NCBI GenBank assembly: GCA_907165065.1
Contig: OU015526.1
Coordinates: forward strand, 70,641,723-70,705,722
Direction of reading: 5' to 3'
Origin: Caprimulgus europaeus
Lineage: Eukaryota; Chordata; Aves; Caprimulgiformes; Caprimulgidae
Length of the DNA stretch: 64,000 nucleotides
The notes beneath the pieces were generated by a model that saw only the letters and a program-made list of their open reading frames with translations, was not told the DNA's origin and made no database searches. Made by a program: the position numbers and the translations under genes. Shown in pieces: positions 61,391 to 64,000 of the stretch. The first letter of the stretch is position 1, and each line of letters starts with the position of its first letter.

Positions 61391-64000
61391 CTTAGCCAAA
61401 GAAATGGAAGTATGCAAGTTCATATTTGAATAAGGACAATTCAGGAAAGTGTCTTAGTCAAGCTGATTTTAAATAAAAAAGGCACAATTATATAAGCTGA
61501 TAGGTTTTTACAGGGGTTTTCTGTGCTCTGCATTCTTTAGAGAGTCATCTTTTTAAAAAAAAAAAAAATTTCAGAGCATGTGTAGCTGAAATCTTTATAT
61601 TAATCTAAATAAATTATATTTAAAAAGAAATTGACTTTTTATATAAAGAGGTTTAGCATTATCACATTGATGATAGACTCATGAATAGGGTTTCAGCTAC
61701 ATTATCCAAATGTAGTGCCTGGCTCATGGATTTTCAGAAGCTGTAAGAAATCTCTCTGAAGGACAACAAAGAAATGAGAAAGAAGGGGATTTGCTTCAAC
61801 TGAAATGAATGCAAATGGCATCTCCATTCATGTCCTTCACAGCAATCTGTCACCTTTTAGTTTCTGTTTCACACAAAAAATAGGAGATAATAGGGAAATA
61901 GTAATGGTATAAGTGGACAGAGTCTGACCATTAAAATGTTTACCATTCCAGCATGATGCCTGCAGATGCAACAAAATTGAAACTGGAAAGGTGTTAGAAT
62001 TGCTGCCTGTTTCTATTCATTTGAATGGCAGCAACCCAGAACTCTCTTTTTTGGTTTCACGTAGAGGGTCAATCCATTATCTTTTTTTCTTCCTGGAATC
62101 AAATAGCATTTTTGTGAGGATTAGGTCTCAGTGGCATGCTTAAGTGGAACGAATGTGCAGAGGTTTGAATGTTGAACCTATTTCAAAATTGAACTGCTTT
62201 ACAAGTAGTGAGTTGACTTGGAAATTGAACTTTAAAATATTGAATGGATTTTTAAAAGTTCAAAACACAATCATTCTCCTTAAAAATGATTATGTATAAA
62301 CCTATGTTCCACCCAGAAAAATAATGAACATAAATATTTCGAGCACTGAAACTAATTGAAGTAGCTAAAAACTAAGCATGGGGGGGTTTTTTCCCCATTT
62401 TCTGTCTATATAGTGAAAAATGTACAATGTACAGGAACCAGGGGATGCTGTGGACTTTTTGAGGTGGTAGAGAAAGAAGAGAAGTAGAGTAAAAAAATTA
62501 CATTATGCAAGGACTGCTTATCAATGGCAATTATTTGAAGCAAAAGACTTAGAAAAATGTACTATGTATATCCACTAAAGCCAGGAAAAGATGGTACTGG
62601 ATAACTACATATACTTTTTAGTGCAAGGATGCATTTTGTTTATTTGAAGAGAGGAATTTCTTCATCAATGTTATAGCAATTACTAATACAATCTAAGAAA
62701 CAAAAGTATGTAGTAAAGCAGTGTCGATTTGTGATCACTTCAGATTTAGGAAAGAATGCAAATGCTTATTTACTACTCCATAATTCACCATCATCACAAG
62801 AAGGAAACAGAGACAGCAATGCTGAAAAAAAATAAACAAATTCTGTAGTAGACAATCAGTGAAGAGTCTGTTCAAAACAAGAAGAGTAAGTTGATGCAGA
62901 AATGTATTTTGAATTTTCGTTTCTTACTTAGTTATTCCAATTCCTACTTTGGAAACTTTGCCACACAGCAAAATGCACAGAGATTTCACATGGAAGTCAA
63001 AAGGCTCCACAGAAATGCAAGGGTCTACTCACAAGTAAACTTGCAATATAAGAATCTTAACATAATAAAGTATCAATTAATAATTGAGTTGATTAAATAT
63101 GGATCGAATATTAGTCAATTAATTGTTCTGAACTCACAGACCAAGCAGATCTGCTTCAGTATGTGGCCCACATAATAGGCTATTTAAGTCAGCATCCAAC
63201 ACAATCCTCAGTTTGAGAAATGTTTTCTGTAGCATAGCTAAACTGTAATCTAAGAGATTATTTGCAGGAACAGCCCTGTTACAATTTTTATATGCAGAGT
63301 TATGTTTCTGTAATAAAAGGGAACACAAAGAAATCAAAGGACATACAGTCTATTTAAACAGACTGATCTGAGCACAGATAGTTTGTGAGAAATAGATACA
63401 CATACCGTTCTTTACGGTATGTCAACAGAGAACGTGATGACAAGACAGAAAAAGGTTCAGAGTCTATAAGGACGATTATGAATTGCTGTAAGAGAACCTG
63501 TCAGACCCAGAACAAGAAAAGAAAACCAGTCTTTTTTTAGAAACCAATTTAAATATTTATAAACGTCTATTTCTTTAGATTTCAATTCTTAAATTTCTAA
63601 ATCTTATTTCCTAAATAAGGGCTGCATTCTCTTTTGGACACCAGTGTCTTTAAACAAGGAAAAATATCTTAGTCTTTCTAGCAGAGAACCTTAGAAGACA
63701 ACTGCAGCTGGTAGCAAGCTCTCAGAACCCTTAACAGAGGGAGCATTTCCTCTTCAGGAACTCACTAACAAATAAGGAAACAAAAAAGTCTTAGAAATGA
63801 ATTAAGAAAGCAAGAGCCCCATTGAGGCCCAGCTAACACAAGAAATGAGTATGGCACTTTTCTCAAGTGTTCAGCACTTTTAAATAAATACAACTTGGGT
63901 ATTGGTAATTATCGAATCAACATTCTCCTCCTTCTTTCTGCTGATGCAAGAGAGACCAAAACCATTCAATATTTAGATCAATCCCATAGCCCATGAAGTT
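61391..64000. other. DNA without recognised genes
   Basis: AT-rich DNA to the window end. A14 lies at 61555-61568, and a perfect 9-bp hairpin lies at 63400-63422. No gene or dated repeat was recognised. Confidence 0.55.
63400..63422. repeat. Perfect 9-bp inverted repeat, 5-nt loop
   Basis: ACATACCGT (63400-63408) and ACGGTATGT (63414-63422) are exact reverse complements around TCTTT. The arms carry CpGs, which are scarce here. No function is implied. Confidence 0.85.

Noticed and set aside
1-64000. CRISPR array, tRNA, rRNA or bacterial operon
   Set aside because: No regularly spaced direct repeats, no cloverleaf sequence and no tightly packed coding frames. All features fit vertebrate nuclear DNA.

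Overview
The window looks like nuclear DNA of a bird. It is AT-rich, low in CpG and without operon-like coding density. It carries many CR1 LINE copies, one ending in the CR1 hallmark of 8-bp ATTCTATG-type units, and two copies of a long terminal repeat that I recognise as an avian ERVL-like type. The species cannot be fixed from the sequence. No complete protein-coding gene, rRNA, tRNA or CRISPR array is supported. The stretch reads as intergenic or deep-intronic DNA.

Layout: 1-5179 is unrecognised DNA with a T30 and an A30 tract. 5180-5777 is LTR copy 1. 7310-8705 is a 5'-truncated CR1 on the minus strand that keeps reverse transcriptase (RT) sequence. 11331-12300 is a second minus-strand CR1. 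16330-16512 is a CR1 3' end on the plus strand. 17452-17485 is a microexon-like segment. 22272-22452 is a short minus-strand CR1 3' end. 25033-25140 is a TA microsatellite containing a perfect 50-bp palindrome. 29427-29593 (minus) is the best candidate for a real coding exon, of unidentified gene.

32780-37213 is a near-full-length CR1 on the plus strand with a GC-rich 5' region, ORF1, ORF2 (endonuclease and RT) and the 3' octamers, inactivated by stops and a frameshift. 44837-44875 is an A39 tract. 47440-47720 (minus) looks like a very old L2-type LINE fossil. 53841-54640 (minus) and 54985-55130 (plus) are two more CR1 pieces in inverted arrangement. 60774-61390 is LTR copy 2, in the same orientation as copy 1 and about 55 kb away. 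The rest is unrecognised AT-rich DNA.

Nothing here acts as a multi-gene system. Recognised transposable elements cover about 9-10 kb. The points most worth checking are the exon candidate at 29.4-29.6 kb, the long CR1, the L2-like fossil and the microexon-like segment at 17.45 kb. CR1 and LTR boundaries are estimates made by eye, good to roughly 10-50 bases unless a precise motif is quoted.
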